Below are positions 1-6,261 of a DNA stretch of 7,663 bases, piece by piece. A program made the translations under genes and the position numbers. This DNA is from an uncultured Oscillospiraceae bacterium (GTDB lineage: Bacteria > Bacillota > Clostridia > Oscillospirales > Oscillospiraceae), in NCBI GenBank assembly GCA_934546725.1, contig CAKTED010000060.1:1-7663 (forward strand), read 5' to 3'. Numbering within the stretch: position 1 is the stretch's first letter; every line of letters starts with the position of its first letter. Under the pieces are notes generated by a model. The model did no database searches. It was not told where the DNA came from and saw nothing but the letters and a program-made list of their open reading frames with translations.

Positions 1-4
1 GATT

Positions 5-41
5 TTGCCAGCACCCTTTTTGTTTTATATCACCATATAAA
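5..41 (+). promoter_or_regulatory. Weak candidate promoter with an AT-only dyad upstream of rimM
   Basis: TTGCCA (5-10) matches five of six bases of the sigma-A -35 box. Seventeen bases later TATCAC (28-33) matches four of six bases of the -10 box. The same stretch holds a perfect 7-bp inverted repeat, TTTATAT (24-30) and ATATAAA (35-41), around a CACC spacer. The dyad could be an operator over the -10 region or simply AT-rich promoter DNA. It is a weak match, offered because rimM needs a nearby promoter if no gene lies just upstream. Confidence 0.25.
7..26 (+). terminator. Possible right half of an upstream terminator
   Basis: GCCAGCACCC (7-16) is GC-rich and runs straight into TTTTTGTTTT (17-26). 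That is how the descending arm and T-tract of an intrinsic terminator look. The matching left arm would lie before position 1, so the hairpin cannot be confirmed here. If real, it ends a preceding transcript and means rimM has its own promoter. The same bases also contain a -35-like TTGCCA, so the two readings compete. Confidence 0.25.
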
Positions 42-56
42 GCTCTTCGTTACGTC

Positions 57-63
57 AGGAGGA
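57..63 (+). promoter_or_regulatory. Ribosome binding site of rimM
   Basis: AGGAGGA, a near-perfect Shine-Dalgarno sequence, sits just before the ATG at 67. It decides the rimM start, because the same reading frame is open back to the left edge of the window. Confidence 0.85.
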
Positions 64-66
64 CAT

Positions 67-561
67 ATGAATAAAAAGCAGTTTCTTGAATGCGGCAAAA
101 TAGTCAATACCCACGGCATACGCGGTGAGGTAAAGATCCAGCCGTGGTGCGATTCCCCCGAGTTCCTAAGGAAGTTCAAAACACTTTATATCGGCGATGA
201 CGCGCTGACCGTAAAATCCTCACGCGTTCATAAGGACTGCGTGATAGTGCTTTTTGACGGCGTGGACGATGTGAACGATGCCATGCGCCTCAAAAACAGA
301 GTCGTCTGCATAAACCGGGACGATGCGCACCTGCCAGAGGGCAGCTGGTTCATTCAGGATATAATCGGTCTTCCGGTTTTCGATGAGGCCCGCGGTGAGA
401 TAGGCGTGCTAAAAGAGGTCATGGACATGCCGTCAGGTGACATTTACGTCGTTCTCTCTCCCGGCGGCGAAGAGCATCTTATCCCCGGCGTTCCCGATTT
501 CATCAAAAGCATTGATCCCGAAAACGGCCGTATTACCGTATCCCTTATTGAAGGAATGTAA
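67..561 (+). CDS. rimM: Ribosome maturation factor RimM
   Basis: RimM binds ribosomal protein S19 in the 30S head and helps late 16S rRNA processing and small-subunit assembly in the cytoplasm (family knowledge). The 164-residue protein has the usual two-part layout. The N-terminal RimM barrel opens with the hallmark VNTHGIRGEVK around residues 13-23. A C-terminal PRC-barrel starts near residue 92 (GSWFIQDIIGLPVFD) and includes EEHLIPGVPDFIK and the typical end LIEGM. Length is at the short end of normal. The start is set by the AGGAGGA site 4 bp upstream; the frame is open to the window edge, but the protein fits RimM from this Met. trmD follows after 3 bp, the classical pairing, so the two are almost certainly cotranscribed. 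Confidence 0.97.
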   Translation: MNKKQFLECGKIVNTHGIRGEVKIQPWCDSPEFLRKFKTLYIGDDALTVKSSRVHKDCVIVLFDGVDDVNDAMRLKNRVVCINRDDAHLPEGSWFIQDIIGLPVFDEARGEIGVLKEVMDMPSGDIYVVLSPGGEEHLIPGVPDFIKSIDPENGRITVSLIEGM

Positions 562-564
562 AAT

Positions 565-1323
565 ATGTTAGCATTAACTATTGATATAATGACGCTTTTC
601 CCCGATACCGTTTCTGCCGTCCTGCACGACAGCATTATCGGCAAGGCGCAGGAAAACGGTATCGTAAAAATAAACTGCCACCAGATAAGAGACTATACCA
701 CCAATCGCCAGAAGCAGGTGGACGACTATCCTTACGGCGGAGGAATGGGCATGGTCATGCAGATCCAGCCGCTTTTTGACTGCTGGAAGCATATATGTGA
801 CGAGGCTCAGGAGCGGGTACACACGATATACATGAGCCCGCAGGGGCACGTATTTCGTCAGGAGGATGCAAAGCGCCTCAAGCGGGACTATGATCGCTTC
901 ATTCTTGTCTGCGGGCACTACGAGGGCATAGACGAACGCTTCATCGAGCAGTGCGTGGACGAGGAAATTTCAATCGGCGACTTTGTGCTGACCGGCGGCG
1001 AGATACCGGCCATGGCCATAGCGGACTCCGTGTGCCGTCTGATACCCGGCGTTCTTGCCGATGAGGACTGCTTTACCGACGAAAGCCATTGGAACGGACT
1101 CCTTGAGTATCCGCAGTATTCGCGGCCCGTTGAGTTCAACGGCAGCCGGGTGCCCGACGTTCTGCTCTCCGGCCACCATGCCAATATCGCCAGATGGCGG
1201 CGGCGCGAGGCCATAAGGCGCACGCTGATAAAGCGTCCGGATATGATGGATAAGGCGCCGCTTGATAAAAACGACGCAAAAATGCTCCGCGAAATAAAGC
1301 AGGAGCTGAATATGGATGAATAA
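565..1323 (+). CDS. trmD: tRNA (guanine-37-N1)-methyltransferase TrmD
   Basis: TrmD uses S-adenosylmethionine to methylate G37 next to the anticodon, which prevents +1 frameshifting; it acts as a dimer of trefoil-knot (SPOUT) subunits. The 252 residues match the family along their whole length: YGGGMGM (57-63), MSPQG (90-94), CGHYEGIDERF (116-126), GDFVLTGGE (138-146), IPGVL (160-164), GLLEYPQYSRP (178-188) and SGHH near 202-205. Arg158 aligns with the conserved Arg154 of Haemophilus TrmD. The position of its catalytic Asp169 appears to be Glu173, in the string D-E-S-H; I believe Glu here is not rare in Clostridia. The start has AAGGA at 551-555, nine bases upstream, inside the end of rimM. 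The gene ends 2 bp before a strong hairpin and is not followed by rplS. Confidence 0.97.
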   Translation: MLALTIDIMTLFPDTVSAVLHDSIIGKAQENGIVKINCHQIRDYTTNRQKQVDDYPYGGGMGMVMQIQPLFDCWKHICDEAQERVHTIYMSPQGHVFRQEDAKRLKRDYDRFILVCGHYEGIDERFIEQCVDEEISIGDFVLTGGEIPAMAIADSVCRLIPGVLADEDCFTDESHWNGLLEYPQYSRPVEFNGSRVPDVLLSGHHANIARWRRREAIRRTLIKRPDMMDKAPLDKNDAKMLREIKQELNMDE

Positions 1324-1324
1324 T

Positions 1325-1373
1325 CATTGCCCCCGGCATCGGACATCCGATACTCCGGGGGCAATGCATTTTT
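1325..1373 (+). terminator. Terminator hairpin shared by trmD and clpE
   Basis: A perfect 12-bp stem is formed by CATTGCCCCCGG (1325-1336) and CCGGGGGCAATG (1355-1366). Inside it a second perfect 5-bp stem, ATCGG (1338-1342) and CCGAT (1347-1351), closes an ACAT loop; the two are separated by a small asymmetric bulge. On the + strand the stem is followed by GCA and TTTTT (1369-1373), a good intrinsic terminator for rimM-trmD. On the - strand, where clpE ends at 1376, the stem is followed only by ATTATTC. Termination of clpE here is therefore likely but less certain. The two stop codons are 52 bp apart with nothing else between them. Confidence 0.9.
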
Positions 1374-1375
1374 CC

Positions 1376-3694
1376 TTATCTGAGACCGGTAACCTTAACC
1401 TTATCATCCTCCGCCGTTACGGAAATATATCTGAACGGTTCTTTATAATTTGCAATGATAAGCTCGGTTATCGCATCCTCCACCTCGCGCTGGATCGTGC
1501 GGCGAAGATTACGCGCGCCGTAAGTTGCCGAGTAGGATTTTTTTACAAGGTATGCAAGGAGCGCGTCATCATAGCCAAGCGTATATCCCTTCTCGAGCAT
1601 GCTGTCATGCAGCTCAGTCATCATGATATTCGCAATGCCCTTGAAGTTATCCTCGCTGAGCTGGTTGAAATATACGATCTCGTCAATACGATTGATAAAC
1701 TCGGGTCTCAGGAAGTCGTTAAGCGCCTTTATCGCCTTTTCCCTTCCCTGCTCATTGACCGTCTGGTTAAAGCCGACGGAGCCGCTGCCGCGCTTATCGC
1801 TGCCCGCATTGGTGGTCATGACGATGATAGTATTCGCAAAGTTTACGGTTCGGCCGTGAGCATCGGTTATCCGTCCGTCGTCAAGGATCTGAAGCAGAAT
1901 GTTCATGACGTCAGGATGCGCCTTTTCGATCTCGTCAAAAAGGATAACGGAATACGGCTTGCGTCTGATCTTCTCCGTAAGCTGCCCGGCCTCATCATAG
2001 CCGACATATCCCGGAGGGGAACCGATTATTCTTGAAACCGCGTGCTTTTCCATGAACTCGGACATATCAAGCCTTATCAGAGACTCCGGCGTGCTGAACA
2101 TATCCTCCGCAAGGCGCTTTACCAGCTCTGTTTTGCCAACGCCGGTAGAACCGACAAATATGAACGAAACCGGTTTGCGCTTCGCTGAAATTCCCACTCT
2201 GTTGCGCTTTATCGCGGAGCAGACAACGCGTATGGCCTCATCCTGACCCACGATATGCTGCTTGAGCCGCTCGTCGAGCTTTGCAAGCCGTTCAAACTCG
2301 TCCTCGCGTATGCTGCTGGCAGGAATTTTGGTCCACAGCTCTATTACCCTCGCCAGGGCGTCAAGCGTCAGCTCGGGATACCCTGCGGAATTAAGGTCCG
2401 TAAGCTCCTGCTCAAGCTTTATCTGCGAGCTGCGGATCTCGGCAAGGCGCGCAAAATCCTCCTCGCTTTCACTGTTTGCGGCAAGAAGCATCTCCCGTTC
2501 CTTATCGAGATCCTCCTTCTCCTTTTGCAGGTCAGCCATCTTCGCAAGGTTTTTGTTGCGAAGATTGATGTCGGAGCAGGCCTCGTCAATAAGGTCTATG
2601 GCCTTATCTGGAAGATAGCGGTCGGTTATGTATCGCTCCGAGAGGATAACTGCCTGACGCGCCATCTCGTCGGATATCTTCACCATGTGGAAGCCCTCAT
2701 AATATCCGGCAATGCCCTTAATGATCTCCACCGTCTCGTCTATGGAAGGTTCGTTTACGGTCACGGGCTGGAAGCGGCGCTCAAGCGCGGCATCCTTTTC
2801 AATATTTTTGCGGTACTCGTTAAACGTCGTTGCGCCGATAACCTGAATCTCTCCGCGAGAAAGCGCAGGCTTGAGAATATTGGCCGCGTTCATCGAACCC
2901 TCGGCATCTCCCGCGCCGACAATGCTGTGGACCTCATCGATCACAAGGATTATATTGCCCTGCTTTTTGATCTCCTCAATGAGCCCCTTCATGCGGCTTT
3001 CAAACTGACCTCTGAACTGTGTTCCGGCCACAAGCGCCGTGAGGTCGAGCATATATACCTCTTTATCCCGCAGCTTATAGGGAACGTCTCCATCCACTAT
3101 CTTCTGCGCAAGTCCTTCGGCAATGGCCGTTTTGCCAACGCCGGGCTCGCCGATAAGGCAGGGATTATTTTTCTGTCTGCGGTTAAGGATCTGAATAACT
3201 CTTTCAAGCTCTTCCTTACGCCCGACAATTTTATCAAGCTTTCCGTCAAGCGCCTTCTGCGTAAGAGATATACAGTAGTTCTCCAGAAATTTGCGTTTCT
3301 GACCTCTGCCCGAGGCAGGCGTTTTTTCGCGCTCACCGCTGTCGCGTCCCGGACGCTGAGGCTCCTGCGGAGCATTATTGCCGGGGTTCTGAGCGCTGCC
3401 GAAGAGCTTGTTCAAAAACGGGAAGGTTGCGGTCTTGCCGTTTTCGTCATCGCTGCCGTCAGAGCTGGGAATATCTTCCCCGCCGCCAAAGGCTTCCATC
3501 ATTTCCTTCGAGATACCTTCAAGCTCTTCGTCGGAAATGCCCATGTTGTTCATCATATCGTTAACGGGCTTTATGCCAAGATCCTTGGCGCATTTGAGGC
3601 AAAGCCCCTCGTTCACGGTCTGTCCGTTCTCTATTTTGGTGATAAAGACTACCGCTACATTTTTTTTGCATCTTGAACAAAGTACAGGTTGCAT
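1376..3694 (-). CDS. clpE: ClpE-like Clp ATPase (AAA+ unfoldase) with N-terminal zinc finger
   Basis: A Hsp100 unfoldase of 772 residues, expected to feed misfolded proteins into ClpP. The N-terminus carries a treble-clef-like zinc site, Cys6/Cys9 and Cys32/Cys35 (CSRC...CLKC). It is followed by a low-complexity linker (about 71-133, acidic then Pro/Gly/Asn/Arg-rich). There is no Clp-N repeat domain, as in ClpE rather than ClpC. D1 has Walker A GEPGVGKT (182-189), an aromatic pore-loop residue Phe227 (TQFRGQFE), Walker B VIDE (251-254) and arginines 306/307. A short coiled coil lies at about 383-432. D2 has Walker A GSTGVGKT (515-522), pore loop GYVG (562-565), Walker B LFDE (585-588) and sensor-2 GARNLRR (726-732). 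VGF at 640-642 sits where ClpP-binding tripeptides occur. The frame is open to 3757, but the ATG at 3694 is chosen because AAAGGAG lies 8 bp upstream and the zinc finger starts right after it. A ClpC-type name is possible. Confidence 0.93.
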   Translation of the reverse strand: MQPVLCSRCKKNVAVVFITKIENGQTVNEGLCLKCAKDLGIKPVNDMMNNMGISDEELEGISKEMMEAFGGGEDIPSSDGSDDENGKTATFPFLNKLFGSAQNPGNNAPQEPQRPGRDSGEREKTPASGRGQKRKFLENYCISLTQKALDGKLDKIVGRKEELERVIQILNRRQKNNPCLIGEPGVGKTAIAEGLAQKIVDGDVPYKLRDKEVYMLDLTALVAGTQFRGQFESRMKGLIEEIKKQGNIILVIDEVHSIVGAGDAEGSMNAANILKPALSRGEIQVIGATTFNEYRKNIEKDAALERRFQPVTVNEPSIDETVEIIKGIAGYYEGFHMVKISDEMARQAVILSERYITDRYLPDKAIDLIDEACSDINLRNKNLAKMADLQKEKEDLDKEREMLLAANSESEEDFARLAEIRSSQIKLEQELTDLNSAGYPELTLDALARVIELWTKIPASSIREDEFERLAKLDERLKQHIVGQDEAIRVVCSAIKRNRVGISAKRKPVSFIFVGSTGVGKTELVKRLAEDMFSTPESLIRLDMSEFMEKHAVSRIIGSPPGYVGYDEAGQLTEKIRRKPYSVILFDEIEKAHPDVMNILLQILDDGRITDAHGRTVNFANTIIVMTTNAGSDKRGSGSVGFNQTVNEQGREKAIKALNDFLRPEFINRIDEIVYFNQLSEDNFKGIANIMMTELHDSMLEKGYTLGYDDALLAYLVKKSYSATYGARNLRRTIQREVEDAITELIIANYKEPFRYISVTAEDDKVKVTGLR

Positions 3695-3805
3695 AACTGA
3701 TTCTCCTTTCGCCGTTGAATTTCGGCGCTGTAACGCGATTATTGGAAATTTCCGCAAAATACATGCGAAAAAGCATATTTTTCGTTTCAGTAAAGCATCG
3801 GAGCT
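3695..3805 (-). promoter_or_regulatory. clpE leader region with several inverted repeats
   Basis: This 111-bp gap between pgsA and clpE is the longest on the - strand. From the pgsA side it holds a 7-bp inverted repeat, CGAAAAA (3766-3772) and TTTTTCG (3778-3784), around five bases. Next comes a perfect 10-bp palindrome, GGAAATTTCC (3744-3753). A 5-bp inverted repeat (3710-3714 with 3723-3727) then abuts the ribosome binding site. No good -35/-10 pair is visible; AATAAT, about 40-45 bases before the ATG, is the best -10-like string but has no matching -35. I see neither a CtsR-type GGTCAAA tandem nor a CIRCE element. The symmetry suggests a repressor site or leader structure for stress control, which is inference. 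Confidence 0.4.
3703..3709 (-). promoter_or_regulatory. Ribosome binding site that fixes the clpE start
   Basis: Read on the - strand this is AAAGGAG, with 8 bases to the ATG at 3694. The longer in-frame start at 3757 would add 21 residues without family resemblance and would place this site inside the gene. Confidence 0.85.
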
Positions 3806-3810
3806 TTACT
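3789..3810 (-). terminator. Hairpin overlapping the pgsA stop codon, possible weak terminator
   Basis: AGTAAAGC (3789-3796) and GCTTTACT (3803-3810) form a perfect 8-bp stem around a six-base loop. The stem contains the pgsA TAA (3806-3808). On the - strand it is followed by GAAACGAAAAATATGC, without a T-tract, so it is a poor intrinsic terminator. It may attenuate readthrough into clpE or protect the 3' end of the upstream mRNA. Confidence 0.4.
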
Positions 3811-4351
3811 TTTCTGCCTGTCCGTCATTTTTCAGCAGACGGGCAAATTTTATTATATAGCTTACAAACGCAAGAAGCATGACCGCTATGGCAAAGGCTA
3901 TCATCGCAAGGGCGACATTGTGCGGGATACTTCTGAACAGCATGAGTATAACACATATCGCGAAAAATACAACAGTAGAACATTTGCCAAAATAGTTCGA
4001 CGGCGGCATTTCTTCAAATTTATTGTACAGAAACATTCCGCCGAGACCCATAAGGCATTCCTTTATAACGAGGATAATAACAGCCCAGACGGGAATGACA
4101 TTATCTATCGTTATGCAGACGATGACGGACATCGTCATAAGCTTGTCGCCGAGCGGATCAAGTATCCGGCCAAGATTTGTGGTCTGGTTGCATTTTCGCG
4201 CTATCTTTCCGTCAAGTACGTCGGTTATGGACGCGATCGCATATATCGCGGCTGCATAAACATTGCTGTATTCCGCGCCGCTGAAATAGACAAGGATGAA
4301 AACCGGCACGAGACATATTCTGATTACCGACAGCATATTGGGTACATTCAT
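3806..4351 (-). CDS. pgsA: CDP-diacylglycerol--glycerol-3-phosphate 3-phosphatidyltransferase PgsA
   Basis: An integral membrane enzyme that condenses CDP-diacylglycerol with glycerol-3-phosphate to phosphatidylglycerol-phosphate, the committed step to phosphatidylglycerol and cardiolipin. The 181 residues carry the complete CDP-alcohol phosphotransferase motif: Asp44, Asp47-Gly48, Ala51-Arg52, Gly61, Asp65 and Asp69 (DVLDGKIAR ... GRILDPLGD). Hydrophobic segments are visible at about 7-23, 31-43, 72-95, 118-140 and 145-170. The N-terminus MNVPNMLSVIR is the family's usual beginning. The frame continues three codons upstream to a GTG at 4360, but that start would have almost no room for a ribosome binding site. 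The ATG at 4351 has AGGTG six bases upstream. It lies 37 bp after cvpA in the same direction. A related CDP-alcohol transferase is possible, but length and motif favour PgsA. Confidence 0.92.
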   Translation of the reverse strand: MNVPNMLSVIRICLVPVFILVYFSGAEYSNVYAAAIYAIASITDVLDGKIARKCNQTTNLGRILDPLGDKLMTMSVIVCITIDNVIPVWAVIILVIKECLMGLGGMFLYNKFEEMPPSNYFGKCSTVVFFAICVILMLFRSIPHNVALAMIAFAIAVMLLAFVSYIIKFARLLKNDGQAEK

Positions 4352-4357
4352 TTTCCG

Positions 4358-4362
4358 CACCT
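4358..4362 (-). promoter_or_regulatory. Ribosome binding site choosing the pgsA ATG over an upstream GTG
   Basis: On the - strand this reads AGGTG, six bases before the ATG at 4351. The alternative GTG start at 4360 overlaps this site. Confidence 0.6.
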
Positions 4363-4388
4363 GCCCTTATGGTGTTATTTTGTACTTC

Positions 4389-5069
4389 TCAGAATCCGAA
4401 GAATTTTGCGACAAGGTTGTGCTCCATCATCCACTCGAGAATGATGGTCTTATTTATAACGGTTTCGTTTATGAGGAAGCCCATATAGCGCATTACCCAT
4501 GCTATCGTAAACGCGAAAATGAGCCCCTTTGCAACGCCGAAGGCAGTTCCAAGAATATCGTTTACGAGCTCAAGCCCCGGCAGCTTGAACGCAAGGTTCA
4601 AAATATTGGCCAATACCGTGAAGACTATAACGATCAGCAGAAAAACTATCACGGCAGTAAGAACATAGGCTATCTTGCTGCACAGCGAATCCACAAGCGC
4701 CTCTCGAAGCGCCTGACCCGTCTGAGTAACCTTCTGCGATATCTCGTCTGCAATATTCTGCGCCGCGCTTTTGATTATGCCAATATTGCCGAGAGCGTCA
4801 TATGTCACCTCGTATACGTCGTTCTCCTTATTCTCCTTTGCGGCGTTATCCTTTGCCTCATCCACCGCGCCGTCAACTATTCCGCTTACAAACGGCTTCA
4901 TAACGGACGTGAACTCCTGCGAATATGTATTGGCCACAAGCTGAGCGCCGTAAAACGCTATGATAAGCGCCACTATTCCGCTTATGCCCAGTATGAAGCC
5001 CTTGCGGTATCCGCTCCAACCGCAGAACGCGATAATGGCAATAAGGACAAGGTCAAGTATTATGCTCAT
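4389..5069 (-). CDS. CvpA family membrane protein
   Basis: A 226-residue integral membrane protein of the CvpA (colicin V production) family, whose exact biochemical role is unsettled; members are tied to envelope homeostasis and secretion. The N-terminal half has two hydrophobic helices (about 3-16 and 26-47) around the family motif GYRKGFILGISGIV (20-33). A polar, mostly charged segment follows (about 50-130, rich in Lys, Glu, Asp and Asn). Two further helices lie at about 131-158 and 171-200; the last one starts after the recognisable LPGLELVNDILGTAFGVAKG (163-182). The polar segment is longer than in compact CvpA proteins and resembles Clostridial members. The open frame reaches a TTG at 5072, but the ATG at 5069 has AAGGAAGG six bases upstream and is chosen. 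It sits between the propeller gene (34 bp) and pgsA (37 bp). Confidence 0.85.
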   Translation of the reverse strand: MSIILDLVLIAIIAFCGWSGYRKGFILGISGIVALIIAFYGAQLVANTYSQEFTSVMKPFVSGIVDGAVDEAKDNAAKENKENDVYEVTYDALGNIGIIKSAAQNIADEISQKVTQTGQALREALVDSLCSKIAYVLTAVIVFLLIVIVFTVLANILNLAFKLPGLELVNDILGTAFGVAKGLIFAFTIAWVMRYMGFLINETVINKTIILEWMMEHNLVAKFFGF

Positions 5070-5075
5070 CAATTA

Positions 5076-5083
5076 CCTTCCTT
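5076..5083 (-). promoter_or_regulatory. Ribosome binding site of the CvpA-family gene
   Basis: On the - strand AAGGAAGG lies six bases before the ATG at 5069 and supports that start over the adjacent TTG. Confidence 0.7.
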
Positions 5084-5103
5084 TCATAAAAGCGACGACA
5101 GGG

Positions 5104-6261
5104 TCAGAAGCTGTATTCATCCGCTCTGTAACCCGAGATCGCAAGCAGCTTTCCGTTTGCGCAGGCAAGAGCCCGTTCCACACCGGCCGCATCTTCAATA
5201 ACACCGAGCTCCTCAAGAGACGAATTGTACAGGACCACCTTATCCGAATATACGATCGCAAGGTATTTTCCGCGCACGCTGAGCGACTTGACATCGGAAT
5301 TTATCTCCACGCTGCCGATCGTATTTCCATTGGGATCCACGGTTACGACTTTGCCGCTTCCGCCGGTGCTGTACCTTCCGAGCACAAAAACGGCAAATCC
5401 GCTTCCGCTGAGAGAATAATCCCTCAGGTACATCCCTTCAAAGGAATACTCTGAATTATATTCGCACTTTCCGTTTACGAACACGGCTTTATTGGCGGAT
5501 ACCGCGCAAATGCGGTTTTCCGCTATATAGTCAAGGTCAAAGCATATCTCATCTTCGATTTCGCAGCTTCCCTGCTCCTCTTCGCTCCCGAAGGAATAGG
5601 CCACCGCCCGGCTGCCGTTTTCGTTCACCGTAAGCGCGGCCATACCGGTGTTTGACGGCGCTATCGCCGCATCCATCAGATAGCCGGAGCCGGAATACCA
5701 TTTGTATATCGCCTTTGCGCTTTTGTCATAAACGGTGACCAGTCCCTTGTATCCCGATTCCTCGCCTGATACCGCGCAGTACCCGCTGTCATTCATGCTG
5801 GCGGATATTATGGCGGATTTTCCGTCGAGCGTGGTAGTCTTATTTTCGGAATTTATTATCATGGCCTCGCTGCCGCCCTGGTTCCATATTATCGCGCTGT
5901 CCTTTCCGACCGAAATGGCAGGCTGGCTGAAGGCCATAGTACCGTTGTTTACAAGCTTGCCCGAGGAATCGAAGAGCTGAAATTCGGATCTCGACGCGAC
6001 TATCATTCCGCCGTTCATCTCTTCAAAAACATTATCGGAATACGCCTCAAAGCTGAACTTTTCCTCTTCAACGCGCTCTCCCGAAAAAATGGATGAAAAG
6101 AAATTTGAAACGGCGTTGCCGCCCGGCCTTTGCATGCCGATTATCGCTGCGGCAACTGTGCCGACTATTGCGATACATAGTAGTCCTGCCGCCAGCCGTG
6201 CCGCAGGATGCCTTCTTTTTTTACGGGCATTTTCCTGCCCGTCTGTTGGATTATTTTTCAT
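5104..6261 (-). CDS. Membrane-anchored beta-propeller protein, DUF5711-like
   Basis: Function unknown. The 385-residue protein begins with a basic cytoplasmic stretch (NARKKRRHPAAR, 11-22). A single hydrophobic helix follows (about 23-43), with no lipobox or clear cleavage site, so it reads as a signal anchor with the rest outside the cell. After a linker (44-76), residues 77-385 form about eight similar strand-rich units of 30-40 residues. Each has a pattern like 'x-hydrophobic-ASxSG...V-x-V-(Y/F)-(D/N)', for example at 84-98, 176-188, 306-320 and 336-355. This is the look of a WD40/PQQ-type propeller without a catalytic signature. I assign DUF5711 from this architecture and from its place next to CvpA. 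Its ATG overlaps the truA TGA (ATGA), pointing to translational coupling. Confidence 0.75.
   Translation of the reverse strand: MKNNPTDGQENARKKRRHPAARLAAGLLCIAIVGTVAAAIIGMQRPGGNAVSNFFSSIFSGERVEEEKFSFEAYSDNVFEEMNGGMIVASRSEFQLFDSSGKLVNNGTMAFSQPAISVGKDSAIIWNQGGSEAMIINSENKTTTLDGKSAIISASMNDSGYCAVSGEESGYKGLVTVYDKSAKAIYKWYSGSGYLMDAAIAPSNTGMAALTVNENGSRAVAYSFGSEEEQGSCEIEDEICFDLDYIAENRICAVSANKAVFVNGKCEYNSEYSFEGMYLRDYSLSGSGFAVFVLGRYSTGGSGKVVTVDPNGNTIGSVEINSDVKSLSVRGKYLAIVYSDKVVLYNSSLEELGVIEDAAGVERALACANGKLLAISGYRADEYSF

Noticed and set aside
1316..2035. A 239-codon + strand open frame starting at the end of trmD
   Set aside because: Its start overlaps the trmD stop and it passes through the terminator hairpin and then antisense to the clpE D2 domain. 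No family features.
2255..3676. A 473-codon open frame on the + strand, antisense to clpE
   Set aside because: It lies wholly opposite a clear ClpE-like gene, has no domain resemblance and no ribosome binding site I can see, and mirrors the codon bias of clpE. Long antisense frames of this kind are common opposite long genes.
3695..3757. Longer clpE start at 3757
   Set aside because: The 21 extra residues do not resemble the family, and the good ribosome binding site at 3703-3709 points to 3694.
3695..3805. CtsR or CIRCE operator before clpE
   Set aside because: Neither the tandem GGTCAAA heptamers nor the TTAGCACTC/GAGTGCTAA repeat is present on either strand in the gap.
4296..5201. A 301-codon + strand open frame opposite pgsA and the CvpA gene
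   Set aside because: It spans two genes and their gap on the other strand and shows no recognisable domain.
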